Below are positions 44,012 to 53,984 of a stretch of DNA of 64,000 nucleotides, in pieces (positions within the stretch are counted from its first letter, which is position 1; each line of letters starts with the position of its first letter). The translations under genes were made by a program, and so were the position numbers. The DNA lies in assembly GCF_900156475.1 (NCBI RefSeq), contig NZ_FTNR01000007.1:1-64000 (forward strand), written 5' to 3'. Source of the stretch: Natronorubrum thiooxidans (GTDB lineage Archaea > Halobacteriota > Halobacteria > Halobacteriales > Natrialbaceae). The notes beneath the pieces are model-generated. The model was given only the letters and a program-made list of their open reading frames with translations. It was not told where the DNA came from and ran no database searches.

Positions 44012-45478
44012 ATGTCGCTCACTGATCGTATTCTCGACGGGTTCAAGGCAACACTCGGCGCTCGCCTCGTCAACAACATCGCGAACGGGCTCCTGTTGCT
44101 GTTGCTTGCCCGCTTTCTGTTGACAAACGATCAGTATGGGCTGTTGTTTACGATCATCTCCATTGTCGCCGTCGCACAACTCGGTGCGGACCTCGGCCTC
44201 GCTCGCTCGGCAGCACGCTATATCTCCGAAAAAAAGGAGACTGAGCCCTCGGTCGTCCCGTATCTCGTGCGGACGTCGCTTCGCTACCGGATGCTCTTGC
44301 TCGGCGTTGTCGCTGTCGTCCTCATCGCAACGCGTGACATTCTCGCGACCGTTCTCGAGATTCCTGAACTCTCGACGCTGATGTGGTTGGCCGCCGGCTA
44401 TCTGATCGTCCAGTCGCTGTACTCGTATCATATGTCGCTGTTTCAGGGGTTCAACCGGGTGAATCTGAGCGCCGTCCTCGAGGTCATCAACAACGTTACA
44501 CGTGTCCTGTTCGTCGTCGGCCTGACAGCGCTCGGGCTGGGTGTTGCTGGGGCACTGTTTGGATACATTCTGGGCGCTGCTCTCGCAACGGCCGCCGGGC
44601 TGGTGTTGCTTTACCGTCGATTCTACACCCGGTATGCGGATGGCGGTGGGACCAAATCGCTCCGAAACCGGATGCTCGAGTACAGCGTCCCGCTGACTGC
44701 CTCTCACAGCGCGAACATCCTTGACCGGCAGATCGATACGATTCTGGTTGCGTTTTTCATCAATCCGGTCGCAGTCAGTTACTACGTTCTGAGCAAGCAG
44801 GTCACCGAATTCGTCCTCGTCCCGGCCAGTTCGCTCGGATTTTCGGTTTCGCCGGCCTATGGCGAAGAGAAAGCGAACGATTCGCTCGAACGTGCGGCCC
44901 GAATCTACGAGACGACGCTTCAGTATATGTTCTTGCTGTACATTCCAGCCGCGGTGGGGATCTTGCTCGTGGCTGAGCCTGCTATTACGCTTATTTTTGG
45001 CACCGAGTATGCGGGTGCGGCACCGGTGTTGCAAGTGCTCTCGGTTTACGTCGTTTTCCAGGCGATCACGGGAGTCACGACGCAGGGACTCGATTATCTC
45101 GGCCGGGCGAAAACACGGGCGTACGCGAAAGGTGTGACGTCGGTCGCAAACGTCGGTCTCAACATCGTTTTGATCCCGATCTATGGCGTCACTGGCGCAG
45201 CTGCTGCGACAGTGCTCACGTTTGGGCTCTACACGCTGGTCAACGTCTACGTCATGCACAGCGAACTGTCGCTGGATTTCGTTCGGATCGGTCGATCGCT
45301 CGTCTTGACGTCGGCTATTGCCTGCGGGATGGGGCTATCAGTACTCTTTCTCGTCCCGTACGCCTCGTCAATTCCGGCATTGTTCGGCGTAATCGCGGTC
45401 GGCATCGCTATCTGGGGCGTTCTGGTCACAGCAAGCGGCGTCATCGATCCACGCCAGACGATCGCACAGCTCACGTGA
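44012..45478 (+). CDS. Oligosaccharide flippase (Wzx/RfbX-like)
   Basis: The 488-residue membrane protein has about 14 helices and belongs to the MOP superfamily of polysaccharide flippases. It turns lipid-linked sugars to the outer face. The N-terminal signature GARLVNNIANGLLLLLLAR and the mid-protein LTASHSANILDRQIDTILVAF are typical. ATG 44012 was chosen over TTG 44003. A second flippase lies at 61739, only distantly similar. Confidence 0.9.
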   Translation: MSLTDRILDGFKATLGARLVNNIANGLLLLLLARFLLTNDQYGLLFTIISIVAVAQLGADLGLARSAARYISEKKETEPSVVPYLVRTSLRYRMLLLGVVAVVLIATRDILATVLEIPELSTLMWLAAGYLIVQSLYSYHMSLFQGFNRVNLSAVLEVINNVTRVLFVVGLTALGLGVAGALFGYILGAALATAAGLVLLYRRFYTRYADGGGTKSLRNRMLEYSVPLTASHSANILDRQIDTILVAFFINPVAVSYYVLSKQVTEFVLVPASSLGFSVSPAYGEEKANDSLERAARIYETTLQYMFLLYIPAAVGILLVAEPAITLIFGTEYAGAAPVLQVLSVYVVFQAITGVTTQGLDYLGRAKTRAYAKGVTSVANVGLNIVLIPIYGVTGAAAATVLTFGLYTLVNVYVMHSELSLDFVRIGRSLVLTSAIACGMGLSVLFLVPYASSIPALFGVIAVGIAIWGVLVTASGVIDPRQTIAQLT

Positions 45479-45592
45479 CTGTCTCGCTTGCTCTATCGCT
45501 TAGACGTGGAACGCCGATCGCCGGCTCACCACGAGAAGTGAGAAGACTGGTTTTCGATACCGGTTATTGCTGTGCGAGCAGCGGCGAGTTCC

Positions 45593-47425
45593 TCACTGCT
45601 CGCGAACGTTGTACTGGACGTCGACGGTTGCGTCGCCACAGAGTTTGAACGCCTCGATATCGCCCTCGAACCAGTAGGCGTCGAGCCAGTTGCCAACGGC
45701 ACCGCGAACGGCTCGGCCCTCGACGACGTCTTCGTCGTCGATCGTGGCGTCTCGGTAGGTCGATTTGACAACGGCACCACTGGCCTCGAAGGAGTACGTG
45801 CTTGGCTTCTCAGCGTTCGTTCCGTCGATAACGAGTGCGTGCGGGAGCACCTCGTGGTCGCCGTAGTCGGCTGGATCGATCTCTTCGCCATCGAGGCTGA
45901 CTGTCGCCTCACCATCGATGAGCGTGACGTCTGTCAGTGCACCCGAAAAGCGGAATATCTGGCTCCCGTCGGTGACAGTACTCTGGCCTGTCGAACCGGA
46001 AACCGTCGTCGCTTCGTCTTCGGGATCATCGTTGCCAGCGAGTTCGATCGTCCCTTCGACCGTAATCTCGAAACTCGTCGGCGAGCCCTGGCCCTCGACC
46101 TCGAGGACGTGTGGGAGGTCCTCGCCGTAGTCGGCGGGATCGACTTCCTCGTCGTTGATTAGCACCGTTGCCGGCCCGTCGACGGTGAGTTCCTCGAGGT
46201 CGCCGGAAAAGCGGAACGCGTCTTTCCAGTCTGCGACGACGCCGCTTGCAAGCGAGTCTTCGATCTCGGCTTCGTCGTCGATCGTCGCGCCCTCGTAGTT
46301 CGATGGTTCGACGTCGCCGTCGACTTCGAACTCGTATCGGGTTACGTCCGAGCTGTCGCCGTCGAAGAGGATCACGTTCTCGAGGAGGTCCTCGTCCGCT
46401 TCATCGGCTTCGTCGTCGGTACTGTCCGTCCCGCTTGTCCCACTGTCGGCGCTTGCAGTTCCCGATGCAGCTGCCTCTGCCGAGGTCGGAACGCCGTCAG
46501 GGATCGAGAGATCCGGCGAGCTCGAGACAGCGTCATCGACGGAGACGGTCGAGCCGCTCGCACGCTGAATGTCTCCTCGGTAGCCGCCGCTCTGGAAGTT
46601 GACGCGGCCGGGCGAGCCGTTCGCGCCGGCGACGAGCGCGTAGGGGTATGGCCCGTCGGCGAAGTGTGAGTCCCGAATCGTCACGGTCCCGCCGTTCCAG
46701 ACCCAGACAGGTCGGCCGTTGGTCTCGGTGTAACCACCGTAGCCGGGGCCGTAGTCGGTGGTGTCGTTGTACGCGACGCAGTTTTCGATCACGTCGTCGC
46801 CGCTCGCACAGCGGAACGTCGTGACGCCGTTGTTCTTTCCGAAGCAGGTATCGAAGTGGACGCTGCTCGGTCCGGAGGCGGTGTTTGAACAGTAAAAGCC
46901 GTTGTTCGGGAACCCCTGGACGTTACAGCGGCGGAACGTCAGGTTCGCGTCGCTGCTGCGATGCATGAAGACCCCACCGGGGCCGTGGACGAAACTCGAG
47001 CCTTCCTTGGTTGCCCCATCGCCCATATAGATGTTTTCGAAGAGAATGTCGCCGCGACCAGCATTGATCGAGATCAGGAACTGATCGCCGCGATAGAGGC
47101 CTTTGAACCCGATGTTTCGAATAACCGAGTTCGCGCCTGTGACGTTCAATAGGACACTGTTGCCCGTCGAGACGTCGATGAGTTTGTTTTCGAACGTCTC
47201 TCCGCGACCGATGGTGATCACCTGTCCGCGTGCGCGGATGACGTCGTAGTCGTTTTCGTCGGCGCTTGCGCTCGTGCCGAACACCGTTGCTGCTGCAGTC
47301 GTTGCACCGGCCAACTTCATATACGAGCGCCGGTGGAGTAATCCCGAATTACCGCTCTCGTCTGCCGGCTGGTCCTCGCTGCCGGCAGATCGATTTTCGT
47401 TCAGTACCGAAGATTCGCGTGCCAT
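45593..47425 (-). CDS. Tat-exported beta-helix protein with three C-terminal repeat domains
   Basis: The 610-residue protein starts with a long n-region and Tat motif HRRSYMKLAG (RR at 32-33), cleaved near residue 55. Residues about 60-290 are a right-handed parallel beta helix (TIGRGETFENKLIDVSTGNS ... SVIRNIGFKGLYRG), as in pectate-lyase-like surface proteins. A Ser/Asp linker (about 300-345) leads to three 80-90-residue repeats, each with SFEITVEGTIEL-like and FRFSGALTDVTL-like strands and most with a DPADYG end. It is probably a cell-surface glycan binder or enzyme. It is paralogous to 47963-48940. Confidence 0.8.
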   Translation of the reverse strand: MARESSVLNENRSAGSEDQPADESGNSGLLHRRSYMKLAGATTAAATVFGTSASADENDYDVIRARGQVITIGRGETFENKLIDVSTGNSVLLNVTGANSVIRNIGFKGLYRGDQFLISINAGRGDILFENIYMGDGATKEGSSFVHGPGGVFMHRSSDANLTFRRCNVQGFPNNGFYCSNTASGPSSVHFDTCFGKNNGVTTFRCASGDDVIENCVAYNDTTDYGPGYGGYTETNGRPVWVWNGGTVTIRDSHFADGPYPYALVAGANGSPGRVNFQSGGYRGDIQRASGSTVSVDDAVSSSPDLSIPDGVPTSAEAAASGTASADSGTSGTDSTDDEADEADEDLLENVILFDGDSSDVTRYEFEVDGDVEPSNYEGATIDDEAEIEDSLASGVVADWKDAFRFSGDLEELTVDGPATVLINDEEVDPADYGEDLPHVLEVEGQGSPTSFEITVEGTIELAGNDDPEDEATTVSGSTGQSTVTDGSQIFRFSGALTDVTLIDGEATVSLDGEEIDPADYGDHEVLPHALVIDGTNAEKPSTYSFEASGAVVKSTYRDATIDDEDVVEGRAVRGAVGNWLDAYWFEGDIEAFKLCGDATVDVQYNVREQ

Positions 47426-47962
47426 GCAATCGGGTAATACGATACTACCACCATAAACTTTCTCTTCTATTTTACTTAAAATTTATAGACTTTAGATACT
47501 ATCTGAATGTCATTTGAAGCAATCATTCTATTTTCTTCGTGGAATTTTATATATCACAGCTGCCCGCCGTCCGCTCGAGTAATACTATATTACCCCTATT
47601 CTGGTCCCGAACGCTCCGCTAACTGAGCAGTAAGCTGCTCTTACGGACGGTTTTGATCCGTTCGTTCGCCCGGTTACTGATCGCGTGGCGCGGTGTCGTG
47701 GACTCGTCTCGAGGCGTGGCGCTTGCTGAGCGGTCACTCCTCGGAGAGCAGGCGGTGAAAAACAGCGCTCGTTCACATCCGCTAGCCACTGACCGCCACA
47801 CCATATCGAACGACGACCCGGCGAGGGTGTCTCTCGGTTCTGGTGGTCTGCGAGTCAAAATGCAGTGGAGTTCGAAGTGGAGGGAAAGGAGCGTCCGCAG
47901 CAGCGCGATCGCGTCAGCGGGAGGACCGATCGGTGTCCGTTACAGTGACCGCTTCGTTGCCG
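47426..47962. other. Gene-free stretch with promoter of the beta-helix gene
   Basis: A TATA box (ataaactt, 47453-47460) sits 28 bases from the ATG at 47425. A small inverted repeat gtaata-cta-tattac is at 47579-47593. The rest, up to 47962, holds no supported gene. Confidence 0.5.
47453..47460 (-). promoter_or_regulatory. TATA box of the 610-residue beta-helix gene
   Basis: aagtttat on the gene strand, 28 bases before the start codon. The same box and spacing occur before the paralogue at 48968. Confidence 0.6.
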
Positions 47963-48940
47963 TTAGTTGTCGCCAGCAGCTGCCTCTTCGGCGCTGGTCG
48001 GTGTGCCACTGGGGATGACCGCCTCGGGGGCAGTACCCGTGTCGCCCTCGAGTTCGACGGTCGAGCCAGCGTGTTCGGCGATGCCGGCTTGCTCGTCGTA
48101 GTCGGTATCGCGGAGCACGACGTTCGTTCCCTGGCCGTTTGCCCCGGCATCGATCGCGGTGTGGTTGCCGTTCATCTCGATCTGGCAGCCCTCGACTTCG
48201 ATCGTGCCGGGCGACCAGGCCCAGATTCCGCGGCCTGCATAGCCCTCGTTGTCGACGTACACGCTCGAGTTCGTGACCTTGCTGCCGGCCGTTGCGAGTC
48301 GGAAGTGCGAGACATAACAGTTGGCAGCGAAACAGCTGTCGATGTGGATCGTGCCGCCGCCTTTGTTACCGGGGGCAGAGCCGTAGATCGCGTTGTCCGC
48401 GAAGCCCTGGATGTTGACGTTCGTGAAGTCGATGTGGCCGGAGTGGTCGGGAGCAACCCAGAATGCGGTCTGTCCGTGACCGTTCGGATTGCCGTTGCCC
48501 GTACTCGAGCCATCACCGAGATAGACGTTTTCGACGGTACAGGTGCCGCCGCCGGTGTCAGAGATACCGAACGTGGCAGAGCCGGTCCCGGAGGTGTTCT
48601 CGCCTTTGAACCCGATGTTCCGGATCGTCCAGTCACTGCTGTGGGCGGTGATGACGATGTCTTGGCCGGTCGTCATGTCGATGAGTTTGTTCTCCCAGGT
48701 CTCACCGTCGCCGATGGTGATCGTCTGGCCGGCGGCTTCGATAACCTCGAAGTCGCCCTTGCCGGTAGCGCTGGACTCCTCGGAGTCGTCCTCGGCGGCG
48801 GTCGTGCCGGTTGCACCGAGAGTGGTTGCTGCAGTCGCGACCGCAGCGAGCGAGCGCACGTAGCTGCGGCGGCTTAATCCACTATTACGGTCTGCATTCG
48901 GCGTAGTGTCCGTCTCGGACGTACGGGGGTTCTGCGCCAT
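47963..48940 (-). CDS. Tat-exported beta-helix protein (shorter paralogue)
   Basis: The 325-residue protein has Tat motif SRRSYVRSLA (RR at 24-25), a cleavage region near TTAAEDD, and a beta-helix domain. That domain follows the 610-residue paralogue closely (TIGDGETWENKLIDMTTGQD ... WTIRNIGFKGENTS; DFTNVNIQGFADNAIYGS; IHIDSCFAANCYVSHFRLA). It ends in the same IPSGTPTSAEEAAAGDN motif as the other's IPDGVPTSAEAAASG but lacks the repeat domains. Duplication followed by loss or gain of the C-terminal repeats is likely. Confidence 0.82.
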   Translation of the reverse strand: MAQNPRTSETDTTPNADRNSGLSRRSYVRSLAAVATAATTLGATGTTAAEDDSEESSATGKGDFEVIEAAGQTITIGDGETWENKLIDMTTGQDIVITAHSSDWTIRNIGFKGENTSGTGSATFGISDTGGGTCTVENVYLGDGSSTGNGNPNGHGQTAFWVAPDHSGHIDFTNVNIQGFADNAIYGSAPGNKGGGTIHIDSCFAANCYVSHFRLATAGSKVTNSSVYVDNEGYAGRGIWAWSPGTIEVEGCQIEMNGNHTAIDAGANGQGTNVVLRDTDYDEQAGIAEHAGSTVELEGDTGTAPEAVIPSGTPTSAEEAAAGDN

Positions 48941-49627
48941 ACACTTGCGTAACCTGGGCTTACAGCTATAAACTTTTCTTTGTCAATGTAGATAAAATTT
49001 ACAGAATATATTTCTAACACTGCAAAACCAAACAGAATCTGTGACTATTTCTTCACGAAACTATGAACGATCCGCTTCGCATTCGTCCTCGAGTAATCAG
49101 TTTTTTCTGCAGAAATATTGGCTTACCACACGCGAGAGGCGGTGTATCGTCCGATCGCTGTTTGTCGCTACCGACACCGAAATATCGACGCTATCGGCTT
49201 TCGAGATCGAATCAAGGCGATCAGTCCACTATTACTCGATTGAAACCGGCGGTGGGAATCGAACAGCGAGATCACGTGATCGTCCAGCCGCTACTGCACT
49301 CGTGCCCACCGCAGTCCAACGATGGACCGGTAGCCCACGTCGGTCGGGACGACGAGCGCGATCCGCCTCGAGCGGACGGCTGGATGTCACTCGTCTGTCT
49401 GCTGTGGCTGTCCATCGAACACCGTCTACTTCGATCAGTGGTGGCTCCGACGCGGGTTCGCCACTCGTGGGGGCCCACACAGTATCGGACACCCACGCCT
49501 CGCGCACGCGCGAAGAGAATCAACGCATTATCTGTTAGGTTGCAGTCGGTGTGCCGTCTGTCCATCGCCGATGCCAGTTCTGGCTGTCCTGGGTCGTGTT
49601 GTCGTCCTGCTACAGTGGGCTCCGGCG
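48941..49627. other. Gene-free stretch of about 690 bases
   Basis: The left 100 bases are AT-rich promoter sequence. The rest is GC-rich with no frame of believable composition. A perfect 12-base palindrome gatcacgtgatc is at 49270-49281. It may hold a decayed gene. Confidence 0.5.
48968..48975 (-). promoter_or_regulatory. TATA box of the 325-residue beta-helix gene
   Basis: aagtttat on the gene strand, 28 bases upstream of the ATG at 48940, identical in sequence and spacing to the box at 47453. Confidence 0.6.
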
Positions 49628-51418
49628 CTATTCTGCGCCGGAAACGGCGTACATTCGGAATTCGTCGTTCGAGAGTACCTTGTTCGCATCTGGGGAGGTC
49701 TCGAACTCCTCGAGTGACTCGTCGCTGTGATAGAGTTCCTGGTAGACCTCGATCTCGCGAACGAGGTCGTACTGGGTCACGATGAAGTAGTAGTCGATGC
49801 CGTTGTACGCCTCGCCGTAGTTGCCGGCTTCGAACGCGTCAGGATCGACGGTTCCGCTTGCGATTGTTGCGCCGCTCAGTGTTCTTTCCCCTTCGACGCC
49901 GTTGATCCCATGGTCGTATCGGTAGGGATCATAGCCCATCCCTGCATGGGGAATCTCGTCGTCTGCGTGTTCCAAGCCGGACTCGTAGCCGCTGAACTGC
50001 TGTGCGGTGACGTGTTGTCCAGGATCGTAGATCATGGGTGATGCGAACACGGTTATCAGCCCGAGGACGAGACAGGCACCGAGGCCGACTGCTGCGAGGG
50101 CGTTTCCGGCCGGTCGGGTACTGTAGTTCGAGAGCGTGCCAACGCCACGTGCAATGGCAACCCCCGCGAGGATCGTCAATATGACCGCGAGAAAGCCAAT
50201 CTGGCGGAACGCCATCGTCGGGGTTCCGATGAAGTAGACGGCGAACAGTCCAGTCAGCGGTACCATCGCGATTGCGAGATAGTTGACCACCGATTTCGTT
50301 TCGGGGTCGAGGCTAGTTCGACCAATCCACAGAAGCAGGATGAACACGCCGACGACGAGTGAGATCAGGGCCAACTCGAGAAACATCTTCACGAACAGTT
50401 CGCCGAGACTGCCGCCGATCGCTGCGAGCGAGGCCCCGCGCTGGTCGACCTCAGCACCACCACCGACGTCTTCGGTGAGGATACCGACAAGGAGTCCGAT
50501 CAGTGCGTCCCTGAACCGCTCATTGCTCGCTGCCCAGAGAGTAAAGACGGCTCCGAGGGTGATCGTGTGTGCATACGTCGTCGGGTGATCGAGGATCGGG
50601 TGGTCGTCGAAGCGGCGTCGAACGACGTACTGGACGACGCTGATCGTTCCGATCAGGATGACGACGTTGACCATCTGCTGTGGATGGACCAACAGGAGTC
50701 CGACCCCGGAGAAGACAATCAGGAGGCTAAACGGTGAGAGGCCAAGCGGCAGCCGCTCGATTGCGGCCCGGCGACGGAGATAGGCGACGACCGCGAAGAT
50801 GACGACGGGAACCAGAAAGAGGGCGTTCGAGTTCGTGTGCACGCCCATGTGTGTCGCGATGTTGTTGATCGGCAACACCATCCAGGAGACGATCGCTCCG
50901 ACTCCGATCGCCATACTGGTACCCGTCAGCTCTCGAACGACCAGTGGAACGAAAATCACGAACGGCACGAACAGGACGACCATGCTGAACAGGAGCCCGC
51001 GTTCGATCGGAGTACCACCCACGTAATGAAAGACCGACGCGATCGAGTGGACCGCGGGATAAAACAACTCGTGGGGGGCCAACGCTCCTGTGGTGATGTC
51101 TCTCGTCCAGCCCAGATGTGTGAGTGCATCGCCCATCCCGGAGAACCGATAGTTTCTGATCACCGGAAGACTGACGATTCCGGTGACTGTCATCGCGCCG
51201 AGTCCGATCCCGAGCGCCTGTTCGCGGCCACGACAGGTCAGTGCCGTACTGACGGCGATCGCCAGCGCGACGGCGAACGCGACCCACGTTATCGCCGGTG
51301 TGCCCGTATAGATCGACGGCTCGTAGCTTGTCGCCGGATTCGCCCTCGCGACGAGGAGTCCGATCGCGGCTGCGAGAAAGCCAACAGCGACCGTGACGTT
51401 GAGTGTCGACCGTTTCAT
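49628..51418 (-). CDS. Multi-spanning GT-C-like membrane protein A
   Basis: The 596-residue membrane protein has about 12 helices and a C-terminal extracellular domain (about 475-596). Early loop residues GMGDALTHLGWTRDITTGALAPHELFYPAVHSI resemble the acidic first loop of GT-C glycosyltransferases such as ArnT and oligosaccharyltransferases, where an Asp acts in catalysis. The paralogue at 59582 has HHDALTHLGWARALSEGTITPFDLYYPGIHTV at the same place. It is probably a lipid-sugar-dependent transferase of the surface glycan locus; the family is not formally named here. Confidence 0.75.
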   Translation of the reverse strand: MKRSTLNVTVAVGFLAAAIGLLVARANPATSYEPSIYTGTPAITWVAFAVALAIAVSTALTCRGREQALGIGLGAMTVTGIVSLPVIRNYRFSGMGDALTHLGWTRDITTGALAPHELFYPAVHSIASVFHYVGGTPIERGLLFSMVVLFVPFVIFVPLVVRELTGTSMAIGVGAIVSWMVLPINNIATHMGVHTNSNALFLVPVVIFAVVAYLRRRAAIERLPLGLSPFSLLIVFSGVGLLLVHPQQMVNVVILIGTISVVQYVVRRRFDDHPILDHPTTYAHTITLGAVFTLWAASNERFRDALIGLLVGILTEDVGGGAEVDQRGASLAAIGGSLGELFVKMFLELALISLVVGVFILLLWIGRTSLDPETKSVVNYLAIAMVPLTGLFAVYFIGTPTMAFRQIGFLAVILTILAGVAIARGVGTLSNYSTRPAGNALAAVGLGACLVLGLITVFASPMIYDPGQHVTAQQFSGYESGLEHADDEIPHAGMGYDPYRYDHGINGVEGERTLSGATIASGTVDPDAFEAGNYGEAYNGIDYYFIVTQYDLVREIEVYQELYHSDESLEEFETSPDANKVLSNDEFRMYAVSGAE

Positions 51419-52042
51419 GTACTCTCGAGTGAATAGCTGTCCGTTCCAATGTCGATACGCATGTCTTGAGGAATGGTCCTCGAGCCAGCGGTTTGTTATC
51501 CGGCTCCTATCCTGTCGGTCACCAGTGAGTGAACCCTCAACAGTGTCTCATGGCTTATCGCCCGCCGCGACAGCCGTTCGTGTTCGATCGGGGTGTAAAC
51601 CGTATTGACCGATACGCTCTCCCGACGTGACACGGACTGTGTCCGTCGCGCGGTCGCGTCCGGCTGGCCCACTGTCACAGTGATCGCTGGCGACTCGTTG
51701 GACAGCCCACGCTGCCGGTTCTCGGCCGTTGACCGGAATCGGACGGCTGCTCTCGATTTCATCCCTCGGTCACGTTCAGGCGGAGACGCACACTATCGGC
51801 TGCGTGTATGCGATCCCTATCGCTCGAGGACTGAGTTGTATGGATTGCGTTTTCGATTCCCGAACGATCAACGGTTCTGATGGTTTTTGTACCTCTCCGT
51901 GATCCAGTCAGGTGACAGCGAACAGTGGGTGTCGTATACTGCCGAAGTTCCCGATGTACGGGTCACGATTACCCGAGTCGTCGAACGCCGTCGACGGCGT
52001 ATACCCGGCAGTATTGCCACTGAGCAGTCAGTTGAAACTCCT
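51419..52042. other. Divergent gene-free stretch
   Basis: It lies between oppositely directed genes and holds both promoters. No further gene, RNA or clear repeat is supported. Confidence 0.45.
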
Positions 52043-53350
52043 ATGTCATCCATCGTTATCGACCACGTCAGCGCCGACGGCACGACCCTCGAGTCGGACG
52101 TTCGGACGTCCGCGGACCTCGAGCGGTTTTTTACGGACGAATCGTTTCGAACCGACTACGACGTCTCGATCGCGGACGTCCCCGAGGGGGTGCGTGCGAT
52201 CCCCGTCCTCGCACAGGTCTGTCCCGTCGCGTGGGCAAACGGGGCCGACGTCTACGTCGACGAGGTCGACGCGACCTTCGCGAGCGCCCTCGAGGACGTC
52301 AAGGAAACGCTGTGCTCGATGCACGACTTTCTCGAGGGAGGGACGCTGTATGCAAAGCGCACGATCGACGCCGACCCCGACGCGGGCGGTGAGAGCGGGC
52401 TACTTTTTACTGGCGGCGTCGACTCGACGTGTTCGTACGTCCGCCACCGCGATGAGTCACCGACGCTCATCAGCATTCGTGGCTGGACGATCACGCCCGA
52501 TCCAGCCGACGATGACGACTGGAACGCTCTTCGCTCGCGCGTCTCGTCGTTCGCCGCCGACCACGACCTTGAGACGGCGTTTCTCGAGTCGAACATGCTC
52601 TCGTTTCTCGCTCATCCGATGTTGCTGGCCCACTACAAGCGCCACGTCGACGGCGCGTGGTACAGCTCCGTCGGTCACGGCCTCGGGCTACTCGGTCTCT
52701 GTGCGCCGATGGCCTACGCTCGCGGTATCGAGGACCTCTACGTCGCCGCGACCCACTGGGAGGGGATCGACCTCGAGTGGGGGTCGCGGCCCGATATCGA
52801 CGACAACATCCGGTGGGCCGGCACGCAGTGTCACCACGATGGTCACGAACTCACCCGGCAGGAACGACTCGATGTCATCGCCGACTACGTCCGCGACGAG
52901 GAGCCGACACTCGAACTCCAGACCTGTAACGTCCGGATGGACGGCAACTGCGGCGAGTGTGAGAAGTGTTATCGGACTGCCGTCGGCCTTCGACTCGCCG
53001 GCCTCGAGCCAACGGCACACGGCTATCTGTTCGTCGACGAGGACTACCACGAGATTCGGACTGCACTCGAGGAGGGGCGGTGGGTCCTCGGACAGGACGA
53101 ACGCTACATGTGGGACGATATCCGCGAGCGCGCTCGCGAAACGGAGCCGACGTCGGACGCCGAAGCGGCGTTTTTCGAGTGGCTCGACGCGGCTGATCTC
53201 GGCGACCTGGTTTCCGACTCCTCGCCGCCGCTGTCACACCGACTACTCCGTGCGGGCGCGAGAAACGCGCCGGCTCCCGTCTACAACACGGTCTATCCCG
53301 CTTGGACGTCTGCGAAGTCGGGGCTGCGACGTGTTCGACCCGGCCGGTAG
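52043..53350 (+). CDS. PP-loop ATP-pyrophosphatase with QueC-like zinc site
   Basis: The 435-residue enzyme has the PP-loop LLFTGGVDSTCSY (TGGVDST at 123-129; the canonical SGGxDS starts with Ser) and a C-terminal cysteine cluster CNVRMDGNCGECEKCYRTA, close to the zinc motif of QueC. Such enzymes adenylate a carboxylate or amide and replace it with nitrogen. The substrate is unknown. ATG 52043 was chosen; the open frame extends to 51887 without family features. It stands beside an ATP-grasp ligase and a FemAB-like transferase, which suggests amide decoration of a sugar or cell-surface compound. Confidence 0.8.
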   Translation: MSSIVIDHVSADGTTLESDVRTSADLERFFTDESFRTDYDVSIADVPEGVRAIPVLAQVCPVAWANGADVYVDEVDATFASALEDVKETLCSMHDFLEGGTLYAKRTIDADPDAGGESGLLFTGGVDSTCSYVRHRDESPTLISIRGWTITPDPADDDDWNALRSRVSSFAADHDLETAFLESNMLSFLAHPMLLAHYKRHVDGAWYSSVGHGLGLLGLCAPMAYARGIEDLYVAATHWEGIDLEWGSRPDIDDNIRWAGTQCHHDGHELTRQERLDVIADYVRDEEPTLELQTCNVRMDGNCGECEKCYRTAVGLRLAGLEPTAHGYLFVDEDYHEIRTALEEGRWVLGQDERYMWDDIRERARETEPTSDAEAAFFEWLDAADLGDLVSDSSPPLSHRLLRAGARNAPAPVYNTVYPAWTSAKSGLRRVRPGR

Positions 53351-53463
53351 CGGACTCATTGCAACCCCGGCTTCGCCGTCACCACTGGCTCGTCGTCCGG
53401 CCGCATCGCTGCGCTCTCGTGTGGTGGTGACCGCAAAACTGCATCCGACCCGGCTGGCTGCGA

Positions 53464-53793
53464 TTACCGTTCGGGAACGCCGTAATCGACGTGGACGTTC
53501 GGAACGCTCGCGGAGTCCGGTGCTTCGACGCCGTTCCAGTCGACGACACGAACGTTCGTCACCTGGCCGGCAAAGCGAAACCGCTGGACGCCGACGTCAA
53601 TCGCGCCCTCCGCGACGCTGCCCGAGACGACCGTTCCCTCGGCGAACGGGTCGTGTGCGTCCATCTCAATCTCGCCGTCGACGGTGATTTCGAAGCTCGA
53701 GGGGACGCCTCGGCCGATAATCGTCACGAGGTTTGGGAGTGGTTCTGATTCTGTCGTGGCAACCTGGTTCTGTACCGGTGTGTCGCGTGCCAT
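53464..53793 (-). CDS. Small protein with one copy of the beta-helix repeat domain
   Basis: The 109-residue protein is nearly all one domain: LVTIIGRGVPSSFEITVDGE, TVVSGSVAEGAIDVGVQRFR, FAGQVTNVRVVDW. It matches the repeats at the C-terminus of the 610-residue protein (LEVEGQGSPTSFEITVEGT ... GSQIFRFSGALTDVTLIDG). It has no signal peptide, unlike that protein, but its first residues MARDTPVQNQ resemble MARESSVLNE there. Start 53793 is supported by a TATA-like cttat 26 bases upstream. It is either a free domain protein or the remains of a larger gene. Confidence 0.65.
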   Translation of the reverse strand: MARDTPVQNQVATTESEPLPNLVTIIGRGVPSSFEITVDGEIEMDAHDPFAEGTVVSGSVAEGAIDVGVQRFRFAGQVTNVRVVDWNGVEAPDSASVPNVHVDYGVPER

Positions 53794-53818
53794 ACTTCGG
53801 TAAGTCTGTCTCTGCGCC

Positions 53819-53826
53819 ATAAGCCT
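53819..53826 (-). promoter_or_regulatory. TATA-like box of the small repeat-domain gene
   Basis: aggcttat on the gene strand, 26 bases before the ATG at 53793. The bases just before the ATG (ttaccgaagt) resemble those before the two beta-helix genes. Confidence 0.45.
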
Positions 53827-53984
53827 TCCTGTCGACTTATTGGTAGCTATTCAAGAACTATTGGCACTCAGATACAGAACGACGAGTAAATAGTCATCCA
53901 AGATATGACGAACGCCGGAGAGGACAACCATCAGGTGACGGTCAGTGATCGACCGTTTTCGTCCCGTCGTCCGGTGAATCCGTC

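Noticed and set aside
43676-45259. 527-residue minus-strand frame opposite the first flippase
   Set aside because: Its composition (Arg, Asp, Gln rich, no hydrophobic core) is that of an antisense shadow of a membrane-protein gene.
49041-49785. Frames in the gene-free stretch right of the second beta-helix gene
   Set aside because: Arg/Ser-rich composition in all frames, unlike haloarchaeal proteins; overlapping frames have no shared start signal.
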